64,000 bases of DNA from Bordetella parapertussis (GCA_945866125.1 CAMBFZ010000004.1:1-64000); one strand, 5' to 3'; positions 41,986-52,125 are shown, counted from the first letter of the stretch. Made by a program: numbers and translations. The notes: a model not told the origin generated them from the letters alone.

Positions 41986-43980
41986 TCAGGCAAGCGGCTC
42001 GTTTCCATCTAAAAATGCCTGTACCGCGCTTAGTTCGCGCGTTCTCGCAAACGGCGGCAGGCTCTGCCAGATCCGCTTGCCGTAGGGCTTAGAAATGAGC
42101 CGGGGATCGCAAATCACCAGTACACCACGATCGGCTTCGTCACGAATCAGTCGCCCTGCACCTTGCTTCAGATTGATGATCGCTTCCGGCAGTTGATGAT
42201 GCATGAAGCCATTCAAACCACGCTTTTCCATTTCTGCAATGCGGGCTGCCAGCACAGGATCGTCGGGCGGTGCAAATGGCAGCTTGTCGATAATTACCAC
42301 CGAGAGCGCATCGCCGCGGACATCGACACCTTCCCAAAAACTCTGGCTGCCAATCAGCACCGCATTGCCGGCGCTACGGAACTGCGCCAATAATTCGGTA
42401 CGGCCGAGCTCACCCTGGACGAGCAAGGGCCAGGGGTGATTACGTTTGACGAACTCTTCACGCAACAGCTCGGCGGCGCGCCTGACTGCCCTAAGCGTCG
42501 TACACAATAGAAAGGCCCGGCCGCCAGCGGCTTCGATCACGGGCAGCGCAGCGTCGACAACGGCATCGGTGTAGCCCGGCGCATTGGGTTGCGGCAAATT
42601 GGGCGGCACGTAAAGCAGCGCTTGTTTTTGATAATCAAACGGACTCGGCCAGGATAAAGCCGGCTCGCCCGTCAGCCCTAACTGATCGCTGTAATGGGTA
42701 AAATCATTTTTCACGGCCAGCGTGGCCGAGGTGAAAATCCAGCTACGCGGTGTGCCTTCGCGCTGCTTACTAAAAATTGGCGCAATTGACAAAGGTGTCT
42801 GGTGCAATTGCAGCGACGCTGAGAACGCTTCGACCCACAGCACTTTGGCCGGCTGCCCCGCATCCTTGTCGCCCGGTGCGCCCCAGGCCGCGAGCTGCAC
42901 CGCAAGCTCAATGGTGCGCACGCGGCATTGCTCAATGGTTTCGGCACGTTCGGCTTGCGATGCAAGCGTCTCTGTCATCTGCTGCAGCATCGCTTTGAGA
43001 TGCTCAAGCGCAGGAAAAAATGCGCTGCTCGTGGCAATCTGCTCAAACGCCAGCCGCATGCCCTCGCCGGGAAAAGCTAGCCGCAAATCACGTGCTGCTT
43101 TTTCAACGACACTCACCACGCTGCCCCAGTCGGCGCCGTCACGCGCGTGCGTCAGACCTTCTGCGAGCACATCACGGCATAGCTCCATGACTTGCGAGGT
43201 TGAGACAGTCTCGCCAAAAAAAAGCGTTGCGGTGTCGGGCAGTTGATGGGCTTCGTCAAAGATGATGGTGTTGGCCGTGGGTAGCAGTTCGGCCACACCG
43301 GTGTCTTTGAGTGCAACATCCGCAAAAAACAGATGATGATTGACCACCACCACATCGGCTTGCTGGGCTTCCTTGCGCGCCTTCATCACAAAGCAATCCT
43401 GATAATGCGCGCACTCGGCACCTAAACACGTGTCACGCGTCGAGGTAACGAGGTTCCAGATCAAGGCGTTTTCCGGCACCTTGGCAAGTTCAGCCTTGTC
43501 GCCGGTCGAGGTGGTCTTCATGAACCGCGCAATCTCACGCAGATAGCCAACATCTTCCCGCGCCGTCAATCTGCCGTTTTGCTGCGTGCGGTCGAGATGA
43601 AAATGACAAACGTAATTGGCGCGTCCTTTGAGCAAGGCCACCGTGACCGGCACATTGAGCGCCTGGCGTACCACCGGTATGTCACGCAAAAATAATTGGT
43701 CCTGCAAGTTTTTAGTGCCGGTGGAGACAATCACCTTGCCACCCCACAGCAAGGCGGGCACCAGATAAGCAAAGGTTTTACCGGTGCCGGTGCCGGCCTC
43801 GGCTAGCAAGGTCCCCTGCCCGGCGATGGCGTTGGCTATCGCGCGTGCCATATCAGTTTGCGACTGACGCGCATTGAAGCCCGGAATTGCGGCTGCAAGA
43901 CGACCACCGGCGGCAAACAGCTGGTCGACTTCGGCGTCGTGGGAAGCAGCCGGTTCAGGTACGGCAGGTGGCTGAGTCAA
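41986..43980 (-). CDS. ATP-dependent DNA helicase, DinG/YoaA (XPD-like) family
   Basis: Superfamily 2 helicase with iron-sulfur cluster. Walker A AEAGTGTGKTFAYLVPALL near residue 60; cluster cysteines in NYVCHFHL and DTCLGAECAHYQDCFVMKA; DEAH box in IIFDEAHQLPD; motif VI region INLKQGAGRLIRDEADRG. At 664 aa it is closer to YoaA than to long DinG. Likely role in repair of R-loops or damaged forks, by family. The 130-base gap to surE contains no gene. Confidence 0.92.
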   Translation of the reverse strand: MTQPPAVPEPAASHDAEVDQLFAAGGRLAAAIPGFNARQSQTDMARAIANAIAGQGTLLAEAGTGTGKTFAYLVPALLWGGKVIVSTGTKNLQDQLFLRDIPVVRQALNVPVTVALLKGRANYVCHFHLDRTQQNGRLTAREDVGYLREIARFMKTTSTGDKAELAKVPENALIWNLVTSTRDTCLGAECAHYQDCFVMKARKEAQQADVVVVNHHLFFADVALKDTGVAELLPTANTIIFDEAHQLPDTATLFFGETVSTSQVMELCRDVLAEGLTHARDGADWGSVVSVVEKAARDLRLAFPGEGMRLAFEQIATSSAFFPALEHLKAMLQQMTETLASQAERAETIEQCRVRTIELAVQLAAWGAPGDKDAGQPAKVLWVEAFSASLQLHQTPLSIAPIFSKQREGTPRSWIFTSATLAVKNDFTHYSDQLGLTGEPALSWPSPFDYQKQALLYVPPNLPQPNAPGYTDAVVDAALPVIEAAGGRAFLLCTTLRAVRRAAELLREEFVKRNHPWPLLVQGELGRTELLAQFRSAGNAVLIGSQSFWEGVDVRGDALSVVIIDKLPFAPPDDPVLAARIAEMEKRGLNGFMHHQLPEAIINLKQGAGRLIRDEADRGVLVICDPRLISKPYGKRIWQSLPPFARTRELSAVQAFLDGNEPLA

Positions 43981-44072
43981 AATAAGAACGTTCCGGAAAA
44001 AGCGGCAGGCGGCGATCCTGCCTTGCGCAGGTGAGCATTTTACCCCTTACCGACAAGGCCAGCGGCCGGGGA

Positions 44073-44276
44073 TCAGGCAGGAATATCGGGCACCAGCTGC
44101 ATCTGTAACTGGATGATCTGATCTTTCAGCTGAAGCTTACGTTTTTTAAAACGGCGCAGTTGCAAGTCATCCACCTTTGCCGCGGCGCTCAGGGTTTCAA
44201 GCGCGGCATCAAGATCACGGTGCTCGATTTCAAGCGCGATCAGGCGCTCTCTGAGCTGCTCCGGATTGTCAGTCAT
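44073..44276 (-). CDS. YdcH-like DUF465 small coiled-coil protein
   Basis: 67 aa, nearly all helix, with the family pattern LRERLIALEIEHRDLDAALE and a basic patch LRRFKKRKLQLKDQI. Cytoplasmic; function of the family is unknown. Its ATG overlaps the upstream secreted-protein stop by 4 bases, so they are probably co-translated. Confidence 0.85.
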   Translation of the reverse strand: MTDNPEQLRERLIALEIEHRDLDAALETLSAAAKVDDLQLRRFKKRKLQLKDQIIQLQMQLVPDIPA

Positions 44277-44728
44277 CGTGTACCTTCACCATCAGCCGGT
44301 GGCGCATCACGCAAGGCACCCGAAAAAGGGATACCGGGTTTATCGCGCGGCTCGGTCGAGCGGCGCAGTCGCTCCGCCACCGCCCGGTCGCGCTCCGCCG
44401 CTTTTTCTTTCCGCAGATAGGCACTCGCCTCGACTTCCACCTTGCGTATTGCACGCAGAGCGGTATTGCGCTGCTCTTTTGCTTTGCCCAGGCAGGAGGA
44501 CATAAAAAATCGATCCAGACAATTATTTTTAGCGACAAGATAGGTTTCTTCGATCTGCGCCCGGGCAGGCGTGACTGCATCAAGCGCCTCAAGCGCGCGC
44601 TCGGTGTTTTGGATCGAGCCAGCAGGAAAACGTGCTGCCAACGGCAGATCGGTTTCAAGCGCAGCCACTGGCGCAGCAGCGAGCAACAAGCTCACTATCA
44701 AAGGGATAAATCCGGCTACCAATGTCAT
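44273..44728 (-). CDS. Secreted or periplasmic hypothetical protein
   Basis: 151 aa with signal peptide (residues 1-23, LVAGFIPLIVSLLLAAAPVA then ALE). The mature part is helical and charged with two cysteines eight residues apart (NNCLDRFFMSSCLGK) that may form a disulfide. A basic coiled segment (RKVEVEASAYLRKEKAAERD) and a Pro-rich end follow. I recognise the type from other Burkholderiales genomes but no function. Confidence 0.75.
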   Translation of the reverse strand: MTLVAGFIPLIVSLLLAAAPVAALETDLPLAARFPAGSIQNTERALEALDAVTPARAQIEETYLVAKNNCLDRFFMSSCLGKAKEQRNTALRAIRKVEVEASAYLRKEKAAERDRAVAERLRRSTEPRDKPGIPFSGALRDAPPADGEGTR

Positions 44729-44761
44729 GTTGTACTTTCTAAAACGCCGGTGAGCATAAGC

Positions 44762-45859
44762 TCAGGCAATCGCCGCAGCAGGCTTACGGCGCAAGGACTC
44801 TTTATATTCCAGCGACTGCATTTCAATGAGCCGGGACACGGTTCGATGAAACTCATTAGACAGCACGCCGTCGGTGTAGAGCTGCTCGGGCGGCACTGCG
44901 GCCGACATGAGCAGTTTGACCCGATGGTCGTACAGTACATCAATGAGCCAGGTAAAGCGCCGCGCCTCTGAGCTCATGGCCGCCGACATCTGCGGCACAT
45001 CCGACAAAATCACCGTATGAAAACGATGGGCAATGTCGAGATAATCATTTTGCGAACGCGGACCGCCGCACAGGGTGGCAAAATCAAACCAGATCACCCC
45101 ACCGGCGCGCCGCAGGCAGCGTAACTCGCGTCCTTCAATGGTAATGCGCAGGTCTTGCTCGGCGGTCTCGGCGATCTGGGTGAATGCATGACGCAACGCC
45201 CGATCTGTTTCTGCACCAATCGGCGTGTGGTAAGCATCAACTTGCTCCAGCACGCGCTTACGATAGTCGATTCCGGCATCGACGTTAAGCACATCCAGTT
45301 TTTCCTTCAGCAAGGCAATCGCCGGCAACATGCGGTCACGGTGCAGACCATCAGGATAAAGTGCATCGGGCTCGTAATTGGAGGTCAGCACAAACGATAC
45401 GCCTTCATCAAACAAGGCCTTCATCAGATTGTACAAAATCATCGCGTCGGCGATGTCGGAGACATGAAATTCGTCAAAGCAGATGAGGCGGTATTTTTGC
45501 GCGATTTTTTTGGCGACAATCAGCAACGGGTCTTCGACCCCTTTTTGTTCGTCCAGCTCGCGATGCACCGCTCGCATGAATTCATGAAAGTGCACCCGGG
45601 TTTTACGCACGACCGGCACAATCAGATAAAAACTATCCATTAAAAATGATTTGCCGCGGCCTACCCCGCCCCACAGATAGACGCCGCGTGGCACGTCGGG
45701 ACGGTTGACCAATCGTTTAAACCGCGTACCGCGTTGCGCGCGGAAATTCACCCAGCTATCAAAGGATTGCTGGAGTCGCTCTACCGCAGCCTCCTGAGCC
45801 GGGTCTGATTGGTAGCCCCTTTGCAAGAGCGTTTGAGCGTAATAGTCGCGGACATTCAT
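44762..45859 (-). CDS. zapE: Cell division protein ZapE (AFG1-like ATPase)
   Basis: P-loop ATPase associated with FtsZ ring constriction. Walker A in GGVGRGKSFLMDSFY, Walker B in RLICFDEFHVSDIADAM, and sensor VLTSNYEPDALYPDG. The 365-aa product starts at ATG 45859 (MNVRDYYAQTL). A TTG at 45898 is in frame but overlaps the next gene. Close to the 2-oxoglutarate dehydrogenase genes, a common arrangement in Betaproteobacteria. Confidence 0.93.
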   Translation of the reverse strand: MNVRDYYAQTLLQRGYQSDPAQEAAVERLQQSFDSWVNFRAQRGTRFKRLVNRPDVPRGVYLWGGVGRGKSFLMDSFYLIVPVVRKTRVHFHEFMRAVHRELDEQKGVEDPLLIVAKKIAQKYRLICFDEFHVSDIADAMILYNLMKALFDEGVSFVLTSNYEPDALYPDGLHRDRMLPAIALLKEKLDVLNVDAGIDYRKRVLEQVDAYHTPIGAETDRALRHAFTQIAETAEQDLRITIEGRELRCLRRAGGVIWFDFATLCGGPRSQNDYLDIAHRFHTVILSDVPQMSAAMSSEARRFTWLIDVLYDHRVKLLMSAAVPPEQLYTDGVLSNEFHRTVSRLIEMQSLEYKESLRRKPAAAIA

Positions 45860-45894
45860 ATTATTTTTCTTGACGTCGGATTGAGGCTGCACGA

Positions 45895-46365
45895 TCAAGG
45901 TGATTGCGGGGTCATTTCAACAACGATCTCGGACGGATAATCACGACGGCCGCCACTGAACGGAAAACCCATTCCGAGGGAGATGCCCACACCGCTGCCG
46001 CTGCCAACCCCGCCGGCTATCCCTACACCAACACGCGTGCCGGCCGCGCTGCCGCTACCGCCAAATCGAACGATCACTTCCGAGCTGCGATATCCGGGTT
46101 TGGTGCAGAGAACACGCAGATCACCGGCGGCGGCACCAACCTGCACAGCCCCGGGTGTCACGACTGTCCATTTTCCTGCATCGGTTTCAACCACACAGTG
46201 GGCGTCAGTCAGCGCTTGGGATGCGACAGTGGTACGAATATCAAGTTTGCCAGAGCTGGCAGGCAGCCCTACGCAGCCGCTCACCATCAAGACAGCAAGA
46301 GCGTACCCTGCCACCGCGGGCCAAGGAACATCAACACATATCTGGACAATTTTTATGACCCTCAT
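45895..46365 (-). CDS. Glycine-rich lipoprotein of unknown function
   Basis: 156 aa with an N-terminal hydrophobic stretch and lipobox VSGC near residue 31. A compact domain with two further cysteines (AHCVVETDAGKWTVVTPG; LRVLCTKPGYRSSEVIVRFG) resembles a PEGA-like beta module. A Gly-rich run (GVGIAGGVGSGSGVGISLGM) may be a membrane-contacting or glycine-zipper segment. An earlier Met than usual lengthens the signal. Function unknown. Confidence 0.75.
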   Translation of the reverse strand: MRVIKIVQICVDVPWPAVAGYALAVLMVSGCVGLPASSGKLDIRTTVASQALTDAHCVVETDAGKWTVVTPGAVQVGAAAGDLRVLCTKPGYRSSEVIVRFGGSGSAAGTRVGVGIAGGVGSGSGVGISLGMGFPFSGGRRDYPSEIVVEMTPQSP

Positions 46366-46415
46366 GCTGTCTGCCCCCGCTACGATGCATCATGCAAGGC
46401 TTGCTGTGTCGTGCT

Positions 46416-47843
46416 TCAGAAATTGAGCGAACGCTTGTCGACTGCCAGCGCCGCTTCCTTGGTTGCCTCTGACAACGAGGGGTGCGCGTGACAGATGCGG
46501 GCGATGTCTTCGGCCGACGCCCGAAATTCCATTGCAACGACGGCTTCGGCGATCAACTCAGAGGCCATCGGCCCAATAATATGCACACCCAAAATTTCAT
46601 CTGTCTTGGCATCCGCCAAAAATTTCACCATACCCGAGGTATCGCCTAAAGCGCGCGCGCGACCATTGGCCATAAACGGAAAGGTGCCCGCTTTATAAGC
46701 TACGCCTTCGGCTTTCAGTTGTTGTTCGGTTTTACCGACCCACGCAATTTCAGGCGACGTATAAATGACCCACGGGACGGTGTTGAAGTTCACATGACCA
46801 TGCTGGCCGGCGATTCGTTCCGCCACAGCCACACCCTCTTCTTCCGCTTTGTGCGCAAGCATCGGGCCACGCACCACGTCGCCCACTGCCCAAACATTAG
46901 GCAGGCTGGTGCGACAGTCGCCATCGACCGCGATAAAACCCCGCTCATCTAACGCCAGACCCACTACCTCTGCATTTAGTCCAACGGTGTTGGGCACCCG
47001 ACCAATCGAGATGATCAGGCGATCAAACACGGCCTTGTGCGCTTCACCTTTGGCATCGACGTAGTCGACACTCACCTCTTGCTTGCCGGCCTTGATGGTG
47101 CCAATCTTGACGCCCAGATGAATGGCCAAGCCCTGCTTGTCGAATAATTTATGCGCTTCCTTGGCGATCTGTTCATCGACCGCACCGAGAAAAGCCGGTA
47201 AGGCCTCGAGGACGGTGACGTCGCTGCCAAGCCGACGCCAGACACTGCCCATTTCGAGCCCGATCACGCCGGCGCCAATGACCCCAAGTTTTTGGGGTAC
47301 GGCATCCATGGCCAACGCGCCAGTGTTGGACAAAATCAGTTTTTCGTCGAATGCCGCACCCGGCAGTGCACGCGGATTGGAACCGGTGGCAATAATGACG
47401 TGCCGGGCTTTGAGCGACTCAGTCGCGGCGCCCGTTACGGTGATTTCGTAACCGTCTGCCTCTGCTTTAGCGAACGCACCGCAGCCATGGAAAAAACTGA
47501 CTTTGTTTTTTTTGAACAGATACAAGATGCCGTCATTGTTTTGTTTGACGACGGTGTCTTTACGACCGAGCATTTGGCCAAGGTTAAGCTTCAAGCCCTT
47601 AACTTCAATACCGTGCTCGGCAAAGCCATGGCCGGCATGTTCAAAATGTTCGGAAGATTGCAGCAATGCCTTAGATGGAATGCAGCCGACATTGGTGCAA
47701 GTACCGCCCGGTGCCGGGCCACCCTTGTCATTTTTCCATTCGTCGATACAGGCAGTAGAAAACCCAAGTTGGGCGGCGCGGATGGCAGCGATATAGCCGC
47801 CGGGGCCACCACCAATTACAACGACATCAAAATTCTTGGACAT
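46416..47843 (-). CDS. lpd: Dihydrolipoyl dehydrogenase (E3)
   Basis: Flavoenzyme that reoxidises lipoamide in 2-oxoacid dehydrogenase complexes. FAD motif VVIGGGPGGYIAAIRAAQLG, redox disulfide GGTCTNVGCIPSKALL, NAD motif GVIGAGVIGLEMGSVWRRLG, and catalytic His in CHAHPSLSEATKEAAL. The 475-aa product starts at ATG 47843 behind AGGGAAAATAATC. It belongs with sucA-sucB immediately upstream. Confidence 0.97.
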   Translation of the reverse strand: MSKNFDVVVIGGGPGGYIAAIRAAQLGFSTACIDEWKNDKGGPAPGGTCTNVGCIPSKALLQSSEHFEHAGHGFAEHGIEVKGLKLNLGQMLGRKDTVVKQNNDGILYLFKKNKVSFFHGCGAFAKAEADGYEITVTGAATESLKARHVIIATGSNPRALPGAAFDEKLILSNTGALAMDAVPQKLGVIGAGVIGLEMGSVWRRLGSDVTVLEALPAFLGAVDEQIAKEAHKLFDKQGLAIHLGVKIGTIKAGKQEVSVDYVDAKGEAHKAVFDRLIISIGRVPNTVGLNAEVVGLALDERGFIAVDGDCRTSLPNVWAVGDVVRGPMLAHKAEEEGVAVAERIAGQHGHVNFNTVPWVIYTSPEIAWVGKTEQQLKAEGVAYKAGTFPFMANGRARALGDTSGMVKFLADAKTDEILGVHIIGPMASELIAEAVVAMEFRASAEDIARICHAHPSLSEATKEAALAVDKRSLNF

Positions 47844-47976
47844 GATTATTTTCCCTGAAGCGTCATCTGCGTTTCGAGACACGAGGCCCTAGTCTGGGTT
47901 AGAACGACGCGCATTGAACGGTCGTCCCGGCGACAGCTGGGATCTGGTGGCGTGCGTATTGACCGATTAGCCCGAA

Positions 47977-49209
47977 TTAAAGATCGAGCAATAGACGCGC
48001 AGGATCTTCCAGCGCTTCTTTCATTGCAACCAGACCAAGTACCGCTTCACGACCGTCAATGATCCGATGATCATAGGACATGGCCAGATAATTCATCGGA
48101 CGAATCACGATCTGGCCATTTTCAACCACCGCACGGTCTTTGGTCGCATGCACGCCCAAAATCGCCGCTTGGGGCGGGTTAATGATCGGGGTCGACAGCA
48201 TCGAACCAAACACGCCACCATTTGAAATCGAGAAGGTGCCACCGGTTAGTTCTTCGAGCGTCAATTTACCGTCCTTGGCTTTGACACCGAATTCACCAAT
48301 CTTTTTCTCGATATCAGCAATCGACATTTGATCCACATTGCGCAGAATCGGCACCACCAATCCACGTGGCGAGCCCACTGCAATACCGATATCAAAGTAG
48401 CCGTGGTAGACCACATCATTGCCGTCGATGGAGGCATTAATGACCGGGTATTTTTTCAAGGCAGCGACTGCGGCCTTGACGAAGAAAGACATGAAGCCAA
48501 GCTTCACGCCATGTTCTTTTTCGAACTTGTCTTTGTACTTATTGCGCAGGTCCATCACCGGCTGCATATTGACTTCATTGAATGTCGTCAGGATCGCATT
48601 GGTTGCTTGCGATTGCAGCAGACGCTCGGCGATACGCGCACGCAAGCGACTCATTGGCACGCGCTGCTCAGGGCGGCTGCCCAGATCCATCGCAGGCGGT
48701 CCGGCAACGGCCGGCAACGCAGCAGCAGGACGCGGTGCAATAATGGCAGCCGGCGCCGGTGTCGCTTTGGTGTCAAGCGCCTGGATTACGTCACCCTTCG
48801 TGACACGCCCGTCTTTGCCAGTGCCGGCAACCGCGGCGGCCGACATGTTGTTCTCAGCAAGCATTTTTGCCGCGGCCGGCATCGCGATCGCGCCGCTTGC
48901 CGCTGAGGTGGCCGCTACAGCTGCCGGGGCAGAGGCGGCAGCGGGCGGCACAGCGGCCCCGGCCGTCGCCTCGGTATCAATGCGAGCGATCAGCTCACCG
49001 GCGACAACGGTACTGCCGTCACCACGAATAATTTCGGTGATCACGCCTTGGGCCGGAGCCGGCAGTTCGAGCACGACTTTATCGGTCTCGATATCGATCA
49101 GATTTTCGTCGCGAGCGACTGCTTCGCCCACTTTTTTATGCCACTGCAGCAGCGTCGCTTCAGCGACAGATTCAGATAACTGCGGTACGACTACATCAAG
49201 AATTGCCAT
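47977..49209 (-). CDS. sucB: 2-oxoglutarate dehydrogenase E2, dihydrolipoyl succinyltransferase
   Basis: Core of the complex that makes succinyl-CoA. One lipoyl domain with the lipoylated Lys in IDIETDKVVLELPAP (~residue 43), an Ala/Pro linker, an E3/E1-binding domain (AAKMLAENNMSAAAVAGTGK), and a C-terminal catalytic domain with SYDHRIIDGREAV. The 410-aa length is normal. GGAGAG precedes the ATG. Confidence 0.97.
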   Translation of the reverse strand: MAILDVVVPQLSESVAEATLLQWHKKVGEAVARDENLIDIETDKVVLELPAPAQGVITEIIRGDGSTVVAGELIARIDTEATAGAAVPPAAASAPAAVAATSAASGAIAMPAAAKMLAENNMSAAAVAGTGKDGRVTKGDVIQALDTKATPAPAAIIAPRPAAALPAVAGPPAMDLGSRPEQRVPMSRLRARIAERLLQSQATNAILTTFNEVNMQPVMDLRNKYKDKFEKEHGVKLGFMSFFVKAAVAALKKYPVINASIDGNDVVYHGYFDIGIAVGSPRGLVVPILRNVDQMSIADIEKKIGEFGVKAKDGKLTLEELTGGTFSISNGGVFGSMLSTPIINPPQAAILGVHATKDRAVVENGQIVIRPMNYLAMSYDHRIIDGREAVLGLVAMKEALEDPARLLLDL

Positions 49210-49235
49210 GACACTCTCCGTTTCGGGTGGTTCGT

Positions 49236-49262
49236 GCGGCGCACCGGCTTCCGTTGCGCCGC
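49236..49262 (-). repeat. Hairpin between sucA and sucB
   Basis: GCGGCGCA (49236-49243) and TGCGCCGC (49255-49262) form a perfect 8-bp GC-rich stem with an 11-base loop, starting 7 bases after the sucA stop. No U-run follows. It may set the sucA/sucB ratio by protecting one side of the mRNA. Confidence 0.5.
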
Positions 49263-49269
49263 CGGGTCT

Positions 49270-52125
49270 TTATTTGGTCAGTACGAAGCCTTTGAGCTTC
49301 GCAAATGCGGTATCGATCAACGCTTTTTGCTGCGCGTAGTGCTTGTCGTAGTAACCGACAGCCGGCGATGCGCTCGCAGGACGTCCGGCATAGGCGAGCT
49401 TTTGACCTTCAGCGAGGTTCTCGAAAATATTGTGCTGAATCTGGAACCACGCGCCCTGATTTTGCGGCTCGTCTTGTACCCAGACTAGTTCATTGAAATT
49501 CGGGAAAGCCTTTAATTCAGCAGCGAATGTCTTGTGCGGAAACGGATACAACTGCTCGACACGAATAATCGCGGTGTCGGTTTGCCCACGCTCTTTGCGC
49601 GCATTGACCAGGTCGTAATAGACCTTGCCCGAGCAGGCCAACACACGCTTGACTTTTTTCGGATCGACCTTGTCATCGATCTCACCAATGACGGTGTGGA
49701 AGGACCCCTTGGCCAGCTCGGAAAGCGGCGTGCCAGCGTCTTTGTTACGCAGCAGCGATTTAGGCGTCATGATCACCAGCGGCTTGCGGAACAAGCGAAT
49801 CATCTGACGGCGGAGCAGATGGAAAATTTGTGCCGCCGTGGTGGGCTGCACAACTTGCATATTGTTGTCGGCGCACAGCTGCAGGAAACGTTCGATCCGC
49901 GCCGATGAGTGCTCCGGCCCCTGACCTTCGTACCCATGCGGCAGCATCATCACCAAGCCATTTGCACGGCCCCATTTGACTTCGCCCGAGCTGATAAATT
50001 GGTCGATGACGACCTGGGCGCCGTTGGCGAAATCACCAAACTGCGCTTCCCAGATGGTCAGCGTATTGGGCTCAGCCGAGGAGTAACCGTATTCGAATGC
50101 CAGCACTGCTTCTTCGGATAAAACCGAATCAATAATGGTGAAGGGCGCTTGCTGATCCGAGATGTTTTGCAGCGGGATATAGGTGCCGGCATCCCAGCGT
50201 TCGCGCTTCTGATCATGCAGCACCGCGTGGCGATGAACGAAGGTACCGCGCCCGGCGTCCTGGCCGGTAATGCGGATCGCATAGCCGGAAGCGAGCAGGG
50301 AAGCAAATCCGAGATGCTCCCCCATGCCCCAGTCCAAATTCATTTCACCGCGTCCCATGGTGGCACGATCTGCCAGCACTTTTTCAACCAATGGATGCGG
50401 CTTGAAATCTTCCGGGATGCTGGTGATACGCGCTGACAGACGCTTCAGTTCTGCCATTGGTACGGCCGTATCAGCGGCGTCGGTCCATTTACGGTTGAGG
50501 AAGGGCATCCAGTCAACTGCATATTTGCTCTTGAAGTTGGAGATGACGGGATCAATCGTATGACGACCGGCATCCATCGCATCACGGAAGGCCTTGACCA
50601 TCTCGTCGCCGCCATCGGCGGCAATGGTGCCTTGCGTGGCAAGCTTATCGGCGTAGAGCTTGCGCGTACCAGGATGCTGACCGATTTTTTTGTACATCAG
50701 CGGCTGCGTGAGCGCTGGCGTATCTTGTTCATTGTGACCGAGCTTGCGGTAGCAAACGATGTCGACCACGATATCTTTCTGGAACTGCATGCGGAAGTCG
50801 ACCGCAATTTGAGTCGCAAACACCACCGCTTCCGGGTCATCGCCATTAACATGCAACACCGGCGCTTCAATCATCTTGACCACATCCGAGCAGTACAAGG
50901 TCGACCGCGAGTCGCGGGGGTCTGATGTGGTGAAACCAATCTGGTTGTTGATGACGATGTGCACGGTGCCACCAGTTCCATAGCCCCGCGTTTGCGCAAG
51001 ATTAAGGGTTTCCATGACCACGCCCTGCCCGGCGAATGCGGCGTCGCCGTGCACCAGAATCGGCAACACTTGCAGGCCATCTTTGTCGCCACGTCTATCC
51101 ATCCGCGCCTTGACTGAACCTTCGACGACAGGATTGACGATCTCGAGATGCGAAGGATTGAACGCAAGCGACAGATGTACCGGGCCGCCAGCGGTCGAAA
51201 TATCGCTGGAAAAACCTTGATGGTATTTGACGTCACCAGCCGGCAAGTCGTCGCCATGCTTGCCTTCAAATTCGGCAAATAATTCTTGCGGCATCTTACC
51301 GAGAATATTAACCAGCACATTGAGACGACCACGATGAGCCATCCCGATAACGATCTCCTGAACACCCTGATTGCCGGCACGCTGGATGGTCTCATCCAGC
51401 GAAGCGATAAAGCTTTCGCTGCCTTCAAGTGAGAAGCGTTTTTGGCCGACGTATTTGGTATGCAGATAGCGCTCAAGGCCTTCGGCTGCGGTCAGACGGT
51501 CGAGGATATGGGTTTTTTGATCGCGGCTGAAATTGCCGGTTGCACGCGTTGATTCGAGACGTTCCTGCATCCAGCGTTTTTGCGTTGGATCGGTCATGTA
51601 CATGAATTCGGCGCCAATCGAGCGGCAATAGGTATCGCGCAGCGCTTGCAATAAATCACGCAGACTGGCTTGCTCGCTACCGAAATAGGTGTTGCTGATG
51701 TTAAACAGGATATCCATGTCCGCATCGCTGAAGCCATAAAACGCTGGCTCCAATTCAGGCAGCGATGGACGCTCCTGGCGCTGCAGTGGATCGAGATTAG
51801 CCCATTGCGTACCAAGAAAACGATAGGCCGCAATCAGCTGCGTGACGGCGACGCGCTTACGACCCATCTCGGCATCTGCCGACGCGGAAACGGTGCGGAT
51901 TGGCCCTTGCTTGGCGCGTTCGGCGAACGAGGCCACAACAGGCGCATGCGCAACATCGGGACGGTCACTGCCATCGACTGAGGGTACGTGCTGCATCGCG
52001 TCGAAATACGCGCGCCAGTTGTCAGGTACCGAGCCGGGATTGAGAAGATAGGCCTCGTACAAGTCTTCCACGTACGGGGCATTACCGCCAAACAGATAGG
52101 AGTTGGCTTGAAACTGCTGCATCAT
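49270..52125 (-). CDS. sucA: 2-oxoglutarate dehydrogenase E1
   Basis: Thiamine-diphosphate-dependent decarboxylase of the complex. N-terminal E2-binding segment (QANSYLFGGNAPYVEDLYEA), TPP/Mg region LVHGDAAFAGQGVVMETLNL and TSDPRDSRST, and C-terminal transketolase-like domain (LPHGYEGQGPEHSSARIERF). The ATG at 52125 (951 aa) is chosen because AGGTGA lies at the right distance; a GTG at 52134 is also in frame. Confidence 0.97.
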   Translation of the reverse strand: MMQQFQANSYLFGGNAPYVEDLYEAYLLNPGSVPDNWRAYFDAMQHVPSVDGSDRPDVAHAPVVASFAERAKQGPIRTVSASADAEMGRKRVAVTQLIAAYRFLGTQWANLDPLQRQERPSLPELEPAFYGFSDADMDILFNISNTYFGSEQASLRDLLQALRDTYCRSIGAEFMYMTDPTQKRWMQERLESTRATGNFSRDQKTHILDRLTAAEGLERYLHTKYVGQKRFSLEGSESFIASLDETIQRAGNQGVQEIVIGMAHRGRLNVLVNILGKMPQELFAEFEGKHGDDLPAGDVKYHQGFSSDISTAGGPVHLSLAFNPSHLEIVNPVVEGSVKARMDRRGDKDGLQVLPILVHGDAAFAGQGVVMETLNLAQTRGYGTGGTVHIVINNQIGFTTSDPRDSRSTLYCSDVVKMIEAPVLHVNGDDPEAVVFATQIAVDFRMQFQKDIVVDIVCYRKLGHNEQDTPALTQPLMYKKIGQHPGTRKLYADKLATQGTIAADGGDEMVKAFRDAMDAGRHTIDPVISNFKSKYAVDWMPFLNRKWTDAADTAVPMAELKRLSARITSIPEDFKPHPLVEKVLADRATMGRGEMNLDWGMGEHLGFASLLASGYAIRITGQDAGRGTFVHRHAVLHDQKRERWDAGTYIPLQNISDQQAPFTIIDSVLSEEAVLAFEYGYSSAEPNTLTIWEAQFGDFANGAQVVIDQFISSGEVKWGRANGLVMMLPHGYEGQGPEHSSARIERFLQLCADNNMQVVQPTTAAQIFHLLRRQMIRLFRKPLVIMTPKSLLRNKDAGTPLSELAKGSFHTVIGEIDDKVDPKKVKRVLACSGKVYYDLVNARKERGQTDTAIIRVEQLYPFPHKTFAAELKAFPNFNELVWVQDEPQNQGAWFQIQHNIFENLAEGQKLAYAGRPASASPAVGYYDKHYAQQKALIDTAFAKLKGFVLTK

